Source of the DNA: Massospora cicadina
Lineage: Eukaryota; Entomophthoromycota; Entomophthoromycetes; Entomophthorales; Entomophthoraceae
Direction of reading: 5' to 3'
NCBI GenBank assembly: GCA_022478985.1
Contig: JAKSZP010009192.1
Span: 372,001 to 436,000, forward strand
DNA length: 64,000 nucleotides
The notes beneath the pieces were generated by a model. It was not told where the DNA came from and ran no database searches. It worked only from the letters and a program-made list of their open reading frames with translations. The translations under genes and the position numbers were made by a program. Each line of letters starts with the position of its first letter. The first letter of the stretch is position 1. This document shows, piece by piece, positions 43,624 to 54,999 of this stretch.

Positions 43624-46600
43624 CTAGAGTTCTAGCACCTCTGACCATTGCTGATTGGTAATCACCATTGCTAGCCACAGTTCTAGCAACGGTGGGCTTA
43701 CAGGCCATACTATTCTTAGATGATTAGTAGCTTCATCACATGCGATGAGCAATCCAGTGGGGAAAGCCAAACGCATGGCCTTATAACACCCAGGGATTAT
43801 GTGCAAGAATTTTGAGATCTGGTGGAGCTGATCAGAGATAATCCAAATGGTCTTCAATACCAAACCTCTGTGATGGGGGCGCTCGTTGCTCATAACCTTG
43901 GAAACAAGCGCACAGTGAATTACCCATACACAATAATGGTAAATGAAGGCTTATAGTTGGATTGAAGCCATTCTCAGGGTTTTTGTAAAGAATATTACCT
44001 GCGATGGATGTATACCTATAGGTGAATGATCGCCTGATAAGATGTATCACATCGTGGACCAGTACTTTTTGAACATGGCACATTCATAATAGCGATGTGC
44101 TATGTCTGTTTTTGGTTCAATGCATATGGGGCATTCTTTGTGCTGGTAATCCAGCCTGCTGTGCTTGCCCAATTTGAATGCCTGATTAAGGATCCGCCAT
44201 GTTACCAACTGCTGTTTGGCTGTAACCAAGCGGGTGTTCAGGCCCAAAATCAACTCCTTCATCGTTAGTTGGTGTCATGGCCTTTGGTAGTCCAGTCATT
44301 AAGGATTTTTGGGCGGGTGGGCGGATTGCACCCCATTTTGGGAGTGGATCCCCTATTATATCAGTGTCAATTTGTACCTAATTCTGATTGACTTGGTTGC
44401 ATATTCATTGGCGATTCAGTTACATTCCTCCCAGCTTGTTGCAGTAATCATTGCAGGATTATGTGCTTTGACATCCCTTTGAATTTGGTTGGCCTCTTGG
44501 TCCAATTTTTTGAATGACCACCCACCCTGGCACATGGCCCGTTTGCAGAGTCACCAGTAGTGTGGGGCTCCTTTTCATGAGGTTATCTTTGGGTGGTTCA
44601 CCACCCATTTGTGTAACTATTGGGGGGAGACTAGCTCCTGGAGGCCTTGGGCTCTTGCCCAGTTCACACCCCATGCTAGAGTTGGGCAGTGCATGTGCAT
44701 CTGTTTTAGCTTCAGAAATGCTTTCCCTCATATGTGCCAGGCGTGAGATTCAAAGTCCAGTAGGCCCATGCCTCCTTCATTCTTTAATTTTGACAGGGCT
44801 TCCAATGAAATTGGTGTCACCTTTGCCTTGAACCACAGGAAAGTTTGGAGCATTGACCTGATTTTCTTCTTTAGGTTTGGGCTCATCAGCACATGCATAA
44901 CATTTCATAGCTTTGAGAAAATGAAGACATTTATCACCTGCACTTTTTCCTCGAGGAATAATCTAGCGCCTTTCCAGCATGACATTTGGAATAATAAGCT
45001 TGTTAATACTTCTTATTCAGTCTCCAGTACAGCTGGTCCCTTGTCATTGAAGAGTATCCCGAGGTATCAGACTGTCTGGGAGCTCGTAATTGGTGTTGTG
45101 TCAGTTGGCGGGCTGAAGTTTGGGTTGCTGATCCTCATCACTGAGGTTTTTGCTAAATTTATTTTTACGTTTGATGCAAGCTGGTAAAGGGTTAATAGAT
45201 CCTCAGCGCCATGGAGGTCATTCAAGGAGCTTATTCCAACAACTGTATCATCTGCGAATGCTAGCATCTTCAGTGGCATTTGGTTAGGGTGGACTAAACC
45301 CCAAAGCTTTGTGTCCACTGCTGCTAGTAGAATGTTAGATACAAAGTTGAAGAGTATTAGTGATATGGGGTCTCCTTGGCGGAGACCTTGCCCAACAGAG
45401 ATTTCGTTGGTTGCGCCATCTGCAACCATAACCTTTGTTACCATACCTGAGTATAGCATCATTATCCATGTCTGAAACGTGTCAGGGGATACTGACCGCC
45501 TTCAGTGCCTCATGTAAGAATGACCTCGCTACTCAGTCATACACTTTTTCCATGTCAAGGAACATAAGGTATCCTTGTTCAATGCCCCTCGTATCCTGGA
45601 GTATGCTCTGGACTGAACCTATGCTGTCCCATATACTATGGCCTTTAATGAAACCGTGTTGGGCCCTATGTAGCGTGCATGGTGCTGTTGCCATCAGCCA
45701 ATTGGATATTATGCGCGTGAGCAGTTTATAATCGGCATTCAATAGTAAAATTGGGCGCCTGTTCTGAAGTTGGCATTTGAGGCCTTTTTTGTACAGAAGT
45801 ACAATTCAGGTCTCATGTCCTCCTAGAACTTGTTTTCCATGGGTCAAACAGTGGTTAAAGAGGGCTTTGAGCTCCAGCGCTATGTGGTCTCAGAATATGC
45901 TGTATATTTCTGCACACATATTGTCAGGGCCTGGTGCTTTCATTATTGGCAACTCCTTTAGCGCCCTCTTAACTTCATTGATAGAGATTTTGGTGGATAG
46001 CTTGGTGATGTCTTCCAGTGTACAGCCTCCCAGTGCCGGCTTGGCCAGGTCAATAAGGGTTTTTGTCACCAATTTGCTCGTTTCTCACTGTCAGAAGAGA
46101 TCACCATAAAAAAGCTTGACTTCATGCTTGATCATTTCAGGGTCTGTTGATACTGCCCCATCCACTGTCTCAACTTCTTGTATCCTAGCCTTAGTTTGGA
46201 CTTCCTTGAGGTGTTTAAGGCCCTCTTTGGTCATCGTCCCCACTAAGCTCTTATATTGGTAAGTTGCATTGGTCCATCTCTCTGAGTCTTGTTCCATCAT
46301 TATAGCCCAATATTTTTTGTGCGTTGTTCAGTACTCACTCCACCAGTCCTCGCTGTCCCAGCAGGTGAGCCTCAGGCTTTCTAATTTAGACTTCAGTTGC
46401 TTCACGGCAGCTGTTCACTTGTAGTAGGATACTTTTTCAAACTTCATACTATCATGTTTCATCTTCATTTTTGATACAGGTCCATCTTTCTAGCGTGTTT
46501 AGCTCCAGGCGGTTGTCCAGATGCGCTATTAGTTGATCCAGTCCCGCATCTATCATTCGGCGCCAATCCCCATTCCTCAACGTGGCTGGTGCCAATTGCC

Positions 46601-47355
46601 ACTCATCTTTCCTCGGAGGTTTGTTAAGGTCAATCTCCACCCAGATGACCATGTGGTCGCTTTCAGCATTTATACTAACCTTGCTGTTGGACGTCATTGG
46701 CCTGAGGTCCAATGATACAAGGATGTAGTCTAACCATGATCCTGACATTGGGGATCCAGCGGCATCATATGTCCACTGCATTAGATTGGCTGGGTCATCG
46801 TCCTCTTTGTCAATCATTAGGCACAACCTGATTCAACTAGGTAATTGAGCATCTTGTCAGCTTTACTGTTGGGGAGTTCTCTCGTCAGGTATGTATCCTG
46901 ACTCACATTCGTCCAGCAGTTCAGGTCGCCTGCTATTACGGTCATCACTTTGGATGGCACTTCCACTAAAAATCCCAAAAAATATGGTTTTCATGGAGCT
47001 TCAGTGGGGCGTAGACTGCTACCGCCCATATGCTCCTGCTAGTTTCTCTGTTTGTAGCTGTCGCTATCAAGATCCTCCCAGTGTGAGTTTCTTCTACAAA
47101 TTCCAGGTCTATTTTTTTGTCCATTGTGACTATTGCCACGTGGTCCGTCCATAGGGCTTGGTAGCCTATCTGGCAGGACCACAGATGGTTTTTTGCATCG
47201 CGGTTCAAGCTTGGCACCATTTCTTTTTGGTTACCAGCTTATTTTTCTGAAATAAAAATTAGGTCAATATTATTATTATTTTTTAAATGGTGCATCTTCC
47301 TCCTCCTCATTTGTATGCTCGCCATCCCCCAAGCATTTGTAGTTGCTATCCTCAT
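43624..47355 (-). pseudogene. LINE ORF2: APE endonuclease, reverse transcriptase, zinc motif
   Basis: ATG at 47,355-47,353 opens MRIATTNAWGMASIQMRRRK, the APE motif I region. NIDLIFISEK then stop (the usual Glu-containing motif) near 47,280; SWLDYILVS near 46,730 and SDHMVIWVEI near 46,650 are the C-terminal endonuclease motifs. RT: KAPGPDNMCAEIY near 45,930; LLTRIISNWL near 45,720; GQGLRQGDPISLILFNFV near 45,385; catalytic FADDT at 45,258-45,244. The C-terminal zinc motif CPICIEPKTDIAHRYYEC is at 44,137-44,084. Ends at 43,624. About 1240 codons with several stops and shifts. Nicks target DNA and copies RNA at the nick in related LINEs. Confidence 0.85.
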
Positions 47356-47412
47356 TGCTGGCTGCCCAACCCACAGGTATGAGGTTTAGCGTTGTCCAGG
47401 TTGTAAATCAAG

Positions 47413-50400
47413 TCACGTACAGAGGTTGGGTTGGTCATTGTTGGTGGTGGTGTCGATGGTTGGTGAGGTGTGATATTCAGTTTTTGGGGTTGGTTGGTTG
47501 GGACTGAATTTGTTCCTGGGAATCTTGTGCACTGGAAATTTGGTTGCTATCCCCATCTCCCTGTCAATGGTTAATGGAGATGGTTTTATGATTGGGTCTG
47601 GGTGCCCCTTCTTTTCTTCAGGTGGACTGGCGAATTTGCCTTCATCCATCAGCTTATTCACACCCCTTCATTTGATTTATTGGCTGAACTCAATTTTTTA
47701 GTCGACAATTGCTCAGGCAATTTTTTCGATCTCAATTTTTCTGCAAATTTTTCTCTGGTCACCTTGGACTCATATGCCAGTGACTTCCAATTCATTTTTT
47801 CCCTTTCATCTTGTCAGGCTTTGATTTCAACTTGTTGGAACCCTATGGCCACCCAAGCTTGGAAGACTTCTTTGGGTTCGCCTTCTGCCATCTCTCCTCC
47901 CCCCAGACCATCCATTCTGCTTGGGTTGGACGTTTCTCTGCTGGTCCTGGGCTGGTTCCCTCGTCCATTGCATAAGATTCAGGGTTCAGATTTATAAATG
48001 GTTCGTTGTCTGCTTCAGGTCCTTTTGCCATTTCCCATTCCCATGCCTCTCTGTGTGCCAGGTCTAATTCTTGTCATTGGTGTTTCATATCCGCTACCTC
48101 CTTTAAGTTTTGTGGGATCCATTCTCTGGCTTTCTGGCGGAGGAAGGTCTTGGTGCCCACCTTGGTAATTCCCCCAATGGGGTCATATTTGTACTCCCAA
48201 GTAGTTTTACCTTTATGATGGTGGCATTGAACCATAGTGTAGCTGGTCTAATAGCAGAACCAGCACACTTGTTTGACATCCTCCTGTTTGACATACACTA
48301 TCCTATCAAGGCTATGCAGGCAGATGAATCTGGGTAGAGCAATCTTATTTGGTTTCATCCAGGGGGCTGGTTTGTACAGCGCTTCCACTGTCTGAGGGCG
48401 GAGGCACTTCATGATGTAATCTCCACTGGCTTGGCGGAATTCATGTACTTCCCCATAGTAAGACAACCTGGTCCAGATCACTTCATGCACCCATTCCCAT
48501 TTGCGGTTGATGGGGAGGTTCTGGAAGGTAACCCACCTTGCCATTTGGTTGGCATATCTGGTCGGCTCCATTTGCAGATAAATCCCCTTGTACTTGATGA
48601 CAATTTTGAGGAGTTTCTTGCAGTCCAACTCGCCTGGGATCGCTATATCTATATAGCCCCATTTGGGGACTCAGTGATGATCAAAGTCCCCTCCAGCTAG
48701 GACTTTGTCTAGTTCCTGGTAAATTGACAGAATTAAGTTGGACCATGCTTCCTCCTCCACTAGCTGTAGGTGGACTCGGATAGCATCTTTAAGGTATGAT
48801 TTTGGTGCCTGGCAATCTGTAAAGCCCCCACTAATTAATTGATGGATGTAATCAATGTGGCTCCCTGCTCCATTCCAGGTGTTGTCCTCGGTATGTGCCA
48901 CCGCTGTGCTGTATGATTTTGATTTTGCACTTGGTTTGGGTACGGTGGTGGGGGTCTTTCCTTTCAGAATCCAACTTACTGATTCATTGAGGCTGAAACC
49001 CCAGCTGAGGAATGCTTCAAGTTGGTGACTGTTGATACCACGGTAGTTAATACTTTTAGACATTTGCGCTCTGATCTCCAGGCTCTGCCACTCTAGGGCA
49101 TCCGCTGGTGAGAACCCCAGTTGGTACCATTTGAGAGCAGATTCCAGGCTGCACATTGGGTGGAGGTATTGTTGGAGGACCTCCAGCATAATTGAGCTAC
49201 ACTGACACCAGTCCATTACAGTAACGCTGTTCCAGCCCCCATCTGTGAATACTTGTGCCATGTCTGCTGGAACCCCCGCTTCACACCATTGAAATGCTTC
49301 TGAGGGGGTGAAGCCTTTGGCGGCGTATGGGGCAGCTATCGTCGGTTCCAGGAAGGATTGCTTCCAGTCCCAAAAGTTTTGATGCAGGTCCCCACTTTGA
49401 GCCATTCTTGGCCCAAGTCTGGGGTTTTGACCCCTTTCATCGCTGTTACTGCCTGTGGTGAGATCTCGTGCTCCATCCGCAGTTGAGCTGATTGGGGGGT
49501 GAACCCTGCCACATCCCAGTCTGCAGCCTCAGTGAGTGTTGTGGCGTCATGCCAGATTTTCCACTTTGTGATTGGGAATGGGCAGCCTCTGAGGGTTTCG
49601 TGAATCAGTTTGGTCACCCCCAGTTCTGCCCATTCATGCACTAGGTCCATACTGGCCCCCGCTCAGACCCAGTATTTCATCTCCATCGATGTGAATCCAT
49701 TGGTGGACCAGTTGATGGCCTCTTCCAGCGACCAATCCCAAAAGGGTCCCCATTCCACTGCCTTTTCCTTTGTCCAGCCCGCTTTCATCAGGTCTGATGC
49801 GGTGGCAGGTGGAATATGGGTATACAACCAGTGTAAGGCCTTGGTTGCTTTGAACCCAGCCACAATCCACGGTAGTGCTTCCTCTGGGGAGAAGGTAGTG
49901 TTGCACCATTCCAGCGCCATGTCCACCAAAATAGAGTGTCTGGCCCATTTGAGGGCCGTAGATGTGTTCAGGAAACGTCTAGTGTATTTGGCTAAATTTG
50001 TTGGGTCTAGGCCCGAGCTCCCAACAGCTTGGGTGTAACATGCTGTAATGCCCACCTTGTTGTATTTCATCACATTTGATAGGTTGATGCCAGCCTCCAT
50101 CCAGGATTTCGCATCTGCCAGTTTTAAATCTTCGCAGATGGCAGCCTCTATCACCTTGTAGTCCACGGGGATTTTCATCCACTCCAGGGCACCTTCGGTT
50201 TGAACCCAGGATGCCTTAAATTGTACTGCCATATTGATTGAGATTTGGGTGTTGAGCCAGCGTTTGGCTGCTTCAGCAGAAAATTTATGGTTGCACCATA
50301 TAGCCACAATGGCTGGCTTGATTCCTTTAGCGACCCACTGAGTCTCCATAGAGTACAGAAATTGGAGTGCCTCCCATTGTTTGACCTCATGGGTGGACAC

Positions 50401-51160
50401 ACCTCGACGCTCTAACATGTCTGACTGGATTGGTATAAATTTAACTGGAGCCCTGGCCATCAACTTGACCGCTGTCAGGGTTTCTGCCCCTTCCAGTAAT
50501 ACTTTAAGTTTTTTTGCTGATCCCTCTCAGGTGTCCAATCCCTCAGATTTGGTCCCCAATATAGTTACCCCCACTTTGGTTGGTTCTCAATGGATTGGCT
50601 TGGTTCAGTGATTGGATATTCAGGATCAGCTGTTGATACATTGTTGAGCTATGGCCCCCTGTCAGAATGCCTTCATTGGGGATTGCACTCAATTGTGTAT
50701 CAGGCGTTCCACCCAATGAGTTACTCATGCTACTGAATCAAATTTTGGTTGGGGACCATTTGCCCCCCAACTGGGTTGTTTCATGATTGGCGTCCAACTT
50801 GTTCTTTGTCTGAATACCTTGAGCTGATTTAGTAAGTTTCTCCATGTCAGAAGAAAGCTTTTTATTGTTTGATTCCATTGGTCTGAATTGCCAATTTTTG
50901 TTATTTGAATCTGAGTCAGTTTTGGATCCTACCAATACCTCATCCAGGTTTTTTGCGTTATTGGCAAGAATTTTCTCACCCTGCGAGGCCCCAGTCCCCC
51001 TGCTGATTAAGTTTCATTGGGGAATATTCCTGACTCCACTGTTCTCAGCGTTGGGCCTCTTTCCTGGAAGGTTGTGCTTGTCATCAGGGTGTCAGTGGGC
51101 ATTGATCCTAGGGAGTTGACCCCATCATTTGCACTATTTGTTAGGGCTCCATGACCCATC
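47413..51160 (-). pseudogene. LINE ORF1 protein
   Basis: Start not fixed; candidate ATGs lie at 51,140-51,200. Order on the minus strand: Ser/Asn-rich N-terminus (51.1-50.45 kb); about 37 tandem 13-residue repeats (50,406-48,958); Lys/Pro linker; an RRM-like RNA-binding fold (48,628-48,300: ARWVTFQNLP, LSYYGEVHEFR, ALPRFICL); a CCHC knuckle at 48,281-48,240 read as CWFCY-stop-TSYTMVQC, where His is Tyr and a codon is TAG, both explained by C-to-T; and a Pro-rich tail ending at 47,413. Known ORF1 proteins coat the RNA; the repeat block is not a usual part. Confidence 0.7.
48958..50406 (-). repeat. About 37 tandem 13-aa (39-bp) repeats in LINE ORF1
   Basis: Consensus GFSxxxAxxWxxA, for example GFSPADALEWQSL, TFSPEEALPWIVA and GFTPSEAFQWCEA. 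From 50,406 to 49,690 eighteen units follow each other with essentially no indels. A TGA at 49,665-49,663 (from CGA) and a frameshift near 49,370 interrupt the block. Ala at position 7 and Trp or another aromatic at position 10 suggest short helices stacked in a solenoid. The DNA repeats themselves are highly diverged. Confidence 0.8.
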
Positions 51161-51536
51161 AACATGTTCATTCATTTCATTGTCATTCATGCTGCCAGTT
51201 CATTACTTGGCGCATACATGGTGGAATGCCCAGCCCTGTTTCTAGTCATGTCAGGGCTTGAGCCAGCGGGAAGGTCAGCAGATGGTTCATCCATCTCGGC
51301 AACCTTGGTATTATTCTTAGTAAAACTCACTATCGGTGTGGGCAAGTCATCTGTTTCTATGTGCTGCCACAGACAGGCGGCTAGACTTCCCTACACTTGG
51401 TTGGTTGGCCTTTGTTCACTGCTCTATAAAATTGCAGTGCGCCATGGCAGTTGGTTGATCTCTCAATTCTTGTTCAATTCACTTTTTGCTATAGTAAGTG
51501 ATATTTGTGAGAGAGAGATTTTTATTGTTTTTATTT

Positions 51537-52130
51537 AGTTACAAGCAAAAAATTTGGTATTTATCTAATTTAATCAAAAATCCTCAACCACATGGCAAAA
51601 ATGAACTGAACCTATTAGAATCAATAGAGAAAGGTATACAGTTGATCACTGAGTAATTTGGCAGATTATTCAGTTGAATCAACAATCCTCAGCCACTTGG
51701 CAATTAAATTGAACCTATTAGACTCAATGGATATTTGAAGATATATAAATCACATACTTTTTTAACTAACTTCATAAAAGGAGGAGGATCTCAATGAAAC
51801 CTATATATATGTTTTGTTTGTTCATACATTACTCTAAAACTACTGGATCAATTTTAAAAAAAATTGAATGAGAGAGGATACTCCCATGTAGGTCCCATTC
51901 CAAGTTTGTAAATATTCGTATCTTATAAACAGTTTTATGTAAGAAGTGAATATATAAATTTGATTATAATAAATTGGTATAATGTTTCAGCAGAGCGATT
52001 AGTGGGTATTTAATCTGTTTTAATAGTTTTTAAATATGAAGTCATTTTTATCTGACATCATTTTTGGTAGATGGAAATTGACAGGTAATAGTAAATAATC
52101 CTATTGACTTACCTATGTAAACACTAAACT
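51537..52130. repeat. AT-rich Helitron-like DNA with AC-form repeats
   Basis: 51,580-51,740 has CCTCAACCACATGGCAAAAA-type units alternating with AACCTATTAGAATCAAT. 51,840-51,900 (CTACTGGATCAATTTTAAA) resembles a segment often found in short Helitron-like repeats. No gene. Confidence 0.4.
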
Positions 52131-52146
52131 GCATAGTAAAAACATT

Positions 52147-52432
52147 TTTTAAATTTTTATTCGAGGTGGGCCGACCTGAGGACAATACCGCACCGATTAG
52201 GGAAGTGAAGAAAATAGGAAAGGAGGATAAAACCCGGAAAACCTCCATGCGCGGCGTATGATAGGCCAGGAACTCCATGGACCGCCTTTGCTATTCGCTA
52301 TCTCGGTTCGGGGCATTGGCGCGCAAAACCAACACAGTCAAAATCGTTCCCTACCCAAAGTCCATTACCGGGATCGAACTCGGGAGGCAGTGGTAGAGGG
52401 TCCATACTCTACCACTGGGGTATCCTCCCTTT
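52147..52432 (-). mobile_element. tRNA-derived SINE with 16-bp perfect target duplication
   Basis: GCATAGTAAAAACATT flanks it at 52,131-52,146 and 52,433-52,448. The minus-strand head GGGAGGATACCCCAGTGGTAG is tRNA-like: box A (complement of 52,411-52,422), box B GAGTTCGATCCCG (complement of 52,369-52,383), normal spacing. Then a unique body and an A-rich tail (AATAAAAATTTAAAA). About 286 bp. The perfect duplication and intact boxes mark it as one of the youngest insertions here. It presumably relied on a LINE in trans. Confidence 0.85.
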
Positions 52433-52448
52433 GCATAGTAAAAACATT

Positions 52449-52905
52449 AATCTTTCAAATCAACTAAAAACACTGACTGTTAAATCAAAACTGTTTGCAC
52501 CCATCTCATCAACCAATTACCAAATGTATACAGAAATAATGGAGCCAAATGATTTTAACCAAATTTTATTAACTGCTTACAAAAACCAATGAGCCTAACA
52601 AGATGATTAAATTAACATCTGCTTACAAAATCATTGGCCTATCAAATTGACCAAATAAAAACAAACTGCTTAGTGAAACGACTTATATTTCCATTATATT
52701 TTATATATCATTGATAAATTATAAAATGACTTTTATTTATCTTGCTATAATTATGAAATTAAAAACCAGCCTAAGATGGTTTCTTTTGTTCACAAGTATT
52801 TGGGGTAAGTTTTGCTTTTTTGGTACATTTGTTTATGAGATAAAATTTATTACAAACACATATATACAAAGATTTTTTTAATTTTTATATAAAAATAGTG
52901 ATTTT
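52449..52905. repeat. AC-form repeats in AT-rich DNA
   Basis: 52,450-52,680 holds several diverged units (AACCAATTACCAAATG, CTGCTTACAAAACC) of the family described at 37.8 kb. The rest is AT-rich without signal. Confidence 0.45.
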
Positions 52906-53378
52906 TAAAAAAAGAAAATAAGAGCCAATTTCAAAAATGCACTAAAAATTCCTTTTGAGAAAAAAACTGACTTCAAAAATGCACTAAAAAGTATAATTAT
53001 ACTCAATAAAAATACATTAGAAAGTATAAAATAATTGATAAAATTGCAATAAAATTATGATGTAATCAATAAAAATTTTATATAACCAATATAACCTTTT
53101 TTGAAGCAAGCGCCATATTTCAAAGTGACTAGTAAATTTTGCTCACAAATAAAAATTTGAGTATATATTGGATTGAGTCCAAGTGTAAACTGTAAGCAAC
53201 TGATATGCAGTGCTCAGTATATATATTATATTTAATTGATATAAGTTAGTCTAAAATAAGGCCAAACTTCAAAAAGGTTTTATTGATTATATATTTTTAT
53301 TGTTTAATTCATACTTTTTAGTGTAATTTTATCTATTTTATGCTTTCAAAAGAGTTTTTAAGTTAGTTCTTTTTCCAT
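52906..53378. repeat. Foldback (palindromic) element, copy 1
   Basis: Left arm 52,906-53,145 and right arm from about 53,250 to 53,378 are imperfect inverted copies: AACCTTTTTTGAAGCAAGCGCC on the left pairs with the complement of GGCCAAACTTCAAAAAGG on the right, and outer ends also pair. The loop contains TTTGCTCACAAAT and CTGTAAGCAAC. Non-coding. Confidence 0.6.
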
Positions 53379-53970
53379 ATAAAACCTAAATCTATATAAC
53401 CATTTTTAATAAACTTTTTAAATGAAAGAGGAAGGTCCCATAATGGCCCCATTTCATTTTTGTAAGGATTGGTTTGGTATATCACCAGTAAATAAGGTTT
53501 TCTAGACTTTTATATAAGATAGAGATCTGCTTGGTCCTCCACCTTGAACATGCTCTGATTCTTTAGATTTTATACTATAAATAACCACCAACCACTTGGC
53601 CAAAACCTTTTACTTATTAAATTAATCAAGTCCACCAACTAAACAGCTAAAACTAATTGTTTTACCAAATCAACAAAAACCCCCTATCCACTCAGGAAAA
53701 CCAATTGCCCTATCTAATCAGCTAAAACTTGAACTCTATCAGTTAAAAACAATTGTTCTATTGAATTAACCAAAACACACCACTACTCAGCAAAATAAAT
53801 GAACATATCATATTAACTGATCACCAGCCACTAAACTAAAATGAACTTAAATCTAATAAAACAACTAAAAACCACCAACTCAAACCAAATCAATTGAATC
53901 CATTTAATTAAATGAATTAACTGAATAATGGTTAATTCACAACCTGAAACTGATGAAGAAATGACAAAAA
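53379..53970. repeat. AC-form repeats between two foldback elements
   Basis: 53,580-53,930: about eight diverged units (AACCACCAACCACTTGGCC, ACCAACTAAACAGCTAAAAC). No gene. Confidence 0.5.
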
Positions 53971-54507
53971 TAGGAAAAAATAATTAATTTCAAAATATGA
54001 AATAGAAATATGAATTAATTGATAAAATGCACTATATATAGTAAAAAATAAACAATATAAAGCTCACCAAAAAGTTTGAGATAATTGATAAAACCGTTTT
54101 TGAGTTGGCGCCAGATTTCAAACTGACTTATAGAAGTTTGCTCACAAATAGAAATTAGTGCTAATATTTTATGAGCTCAAGTATTAACTGTAAGCAACAA
54201 TAGGTCACACTGAGCTGATTATATATAGGTTTTCTTGTTCAAAAAGTTTTCAGGTGACTTCATGAGACACAGATGTAATTTCTTCAATGTTAAATAATTT
54301 GCTGTATCAGTGATCCAGTGCTATACTGCCCCACATGAGTCTTTAGTATTTGGAAGAAAAATTCTATAAGTTAGTTAAAATATGGCGCCAACTTCAAAAA
54401 GGTTTTTATTCATTATTCATACTTTTTATCAATTATTTCAAACCTTTTAGAGAATTTTTATTAATATTACTTTTTGTGCATTTTCAAATTCAGTTCTTTT
54501 TTTCCTG
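53971..54507. repeat. Foldback (palindromic) element, copy 2
   Basis: Same family as copy 1. GAGTTGGCGCCAGATTTCAA near 54,100 pairs with TTAAAATATGGCGCCAACTTC near 54,380; pairing extends outward for about 100 bp per arm. The loop shares TTTGCTCACAAAT and CTGTAAGCAAC with copy 1 and has about 100 bp extra. Confidence 0.65.
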
Positions 54508-54999
54508 TGAAATTTATATATTAAATTAGTATACTAGATTAATATTAGTACCATATAATTGGAAACCAAAATGCTTTTAGGAATATTGGGAGCTTGCATA
54601 TTTTTGGAAGTCAAGAAAATGTTAAACCTTAATAGTGACAATTTTATGCTGATGTGAGGAGTAAGGTCAAGTATATTGATATAATATATATGGCGCAATT
54701 TCAGCAGTGTTGCATCCCAAGTGTAATAATAATATATGGTAATTGGTTATATATAGCTGTGGATGATGTAAATTGTAGTATATTAATCAACAGGATTTAA
54801 CACTAGCATAATGGTGAAGCAATGATTGTAAAATTTAATCATCTTTATAGTTGTTAAAAGGCATTACTAGTGCTAAATAAATAAAGTTGGCAAAAGTCCA
54901 AATAAATGTAGTTTTACTATGGCAGAAGTCAGTGCATTAACATCAGCTCGCTTGACTTTAGAAGCTGACTTGCTGCTCAGGGGATCTACTATGAGCATA
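54508..54999. other. AT-rich DNA, nothing identified
   Basis: No repeat partner or coding signal found. The minus-strand ORF 55,082-54,873 may be the decayed downstream end of the Ty3 remnant that follows. Confidence 0.3.

Larger units (their letters stand above)
43512..51520 (-). mobile_element. Full-length non-LTR retrotransposon (LINE), inactivated
   Basis: Two ORFs in the order ORF1 (repeats, RNA-binding fold, CCHC knuckle) and ORF2 (APE endonuclease, reverse transcriptase, C-terminal CCHC). A 16-base word TTTATTGTTTTCATTT at 43,496-43,511 recurs with one C/T difference at 51,521-51,536, a likely target duplication, although its low complexity limits the weight. Length about 8.0 kb. Stops are mainly TGA and TAG. 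Confidence 0.8.

Noticed and set aside
44514..44831. Plus-strand ORFs through the LINE region (44,514-44,831, 44,768-45,187, 47,602-47,997, 49,610-50,038)
   Set aside because: They lie antisense to well-supported LINE ORF1/ORF2 domains and show no domain of their own.
52360..52432. A functional tRNA gene
   Set aside because: Boxes A and B are good, but the acceptor stem does not close, a unique body and A-rich tail follow, and a 16-bp duplication flanks the whole: it is a SINE.
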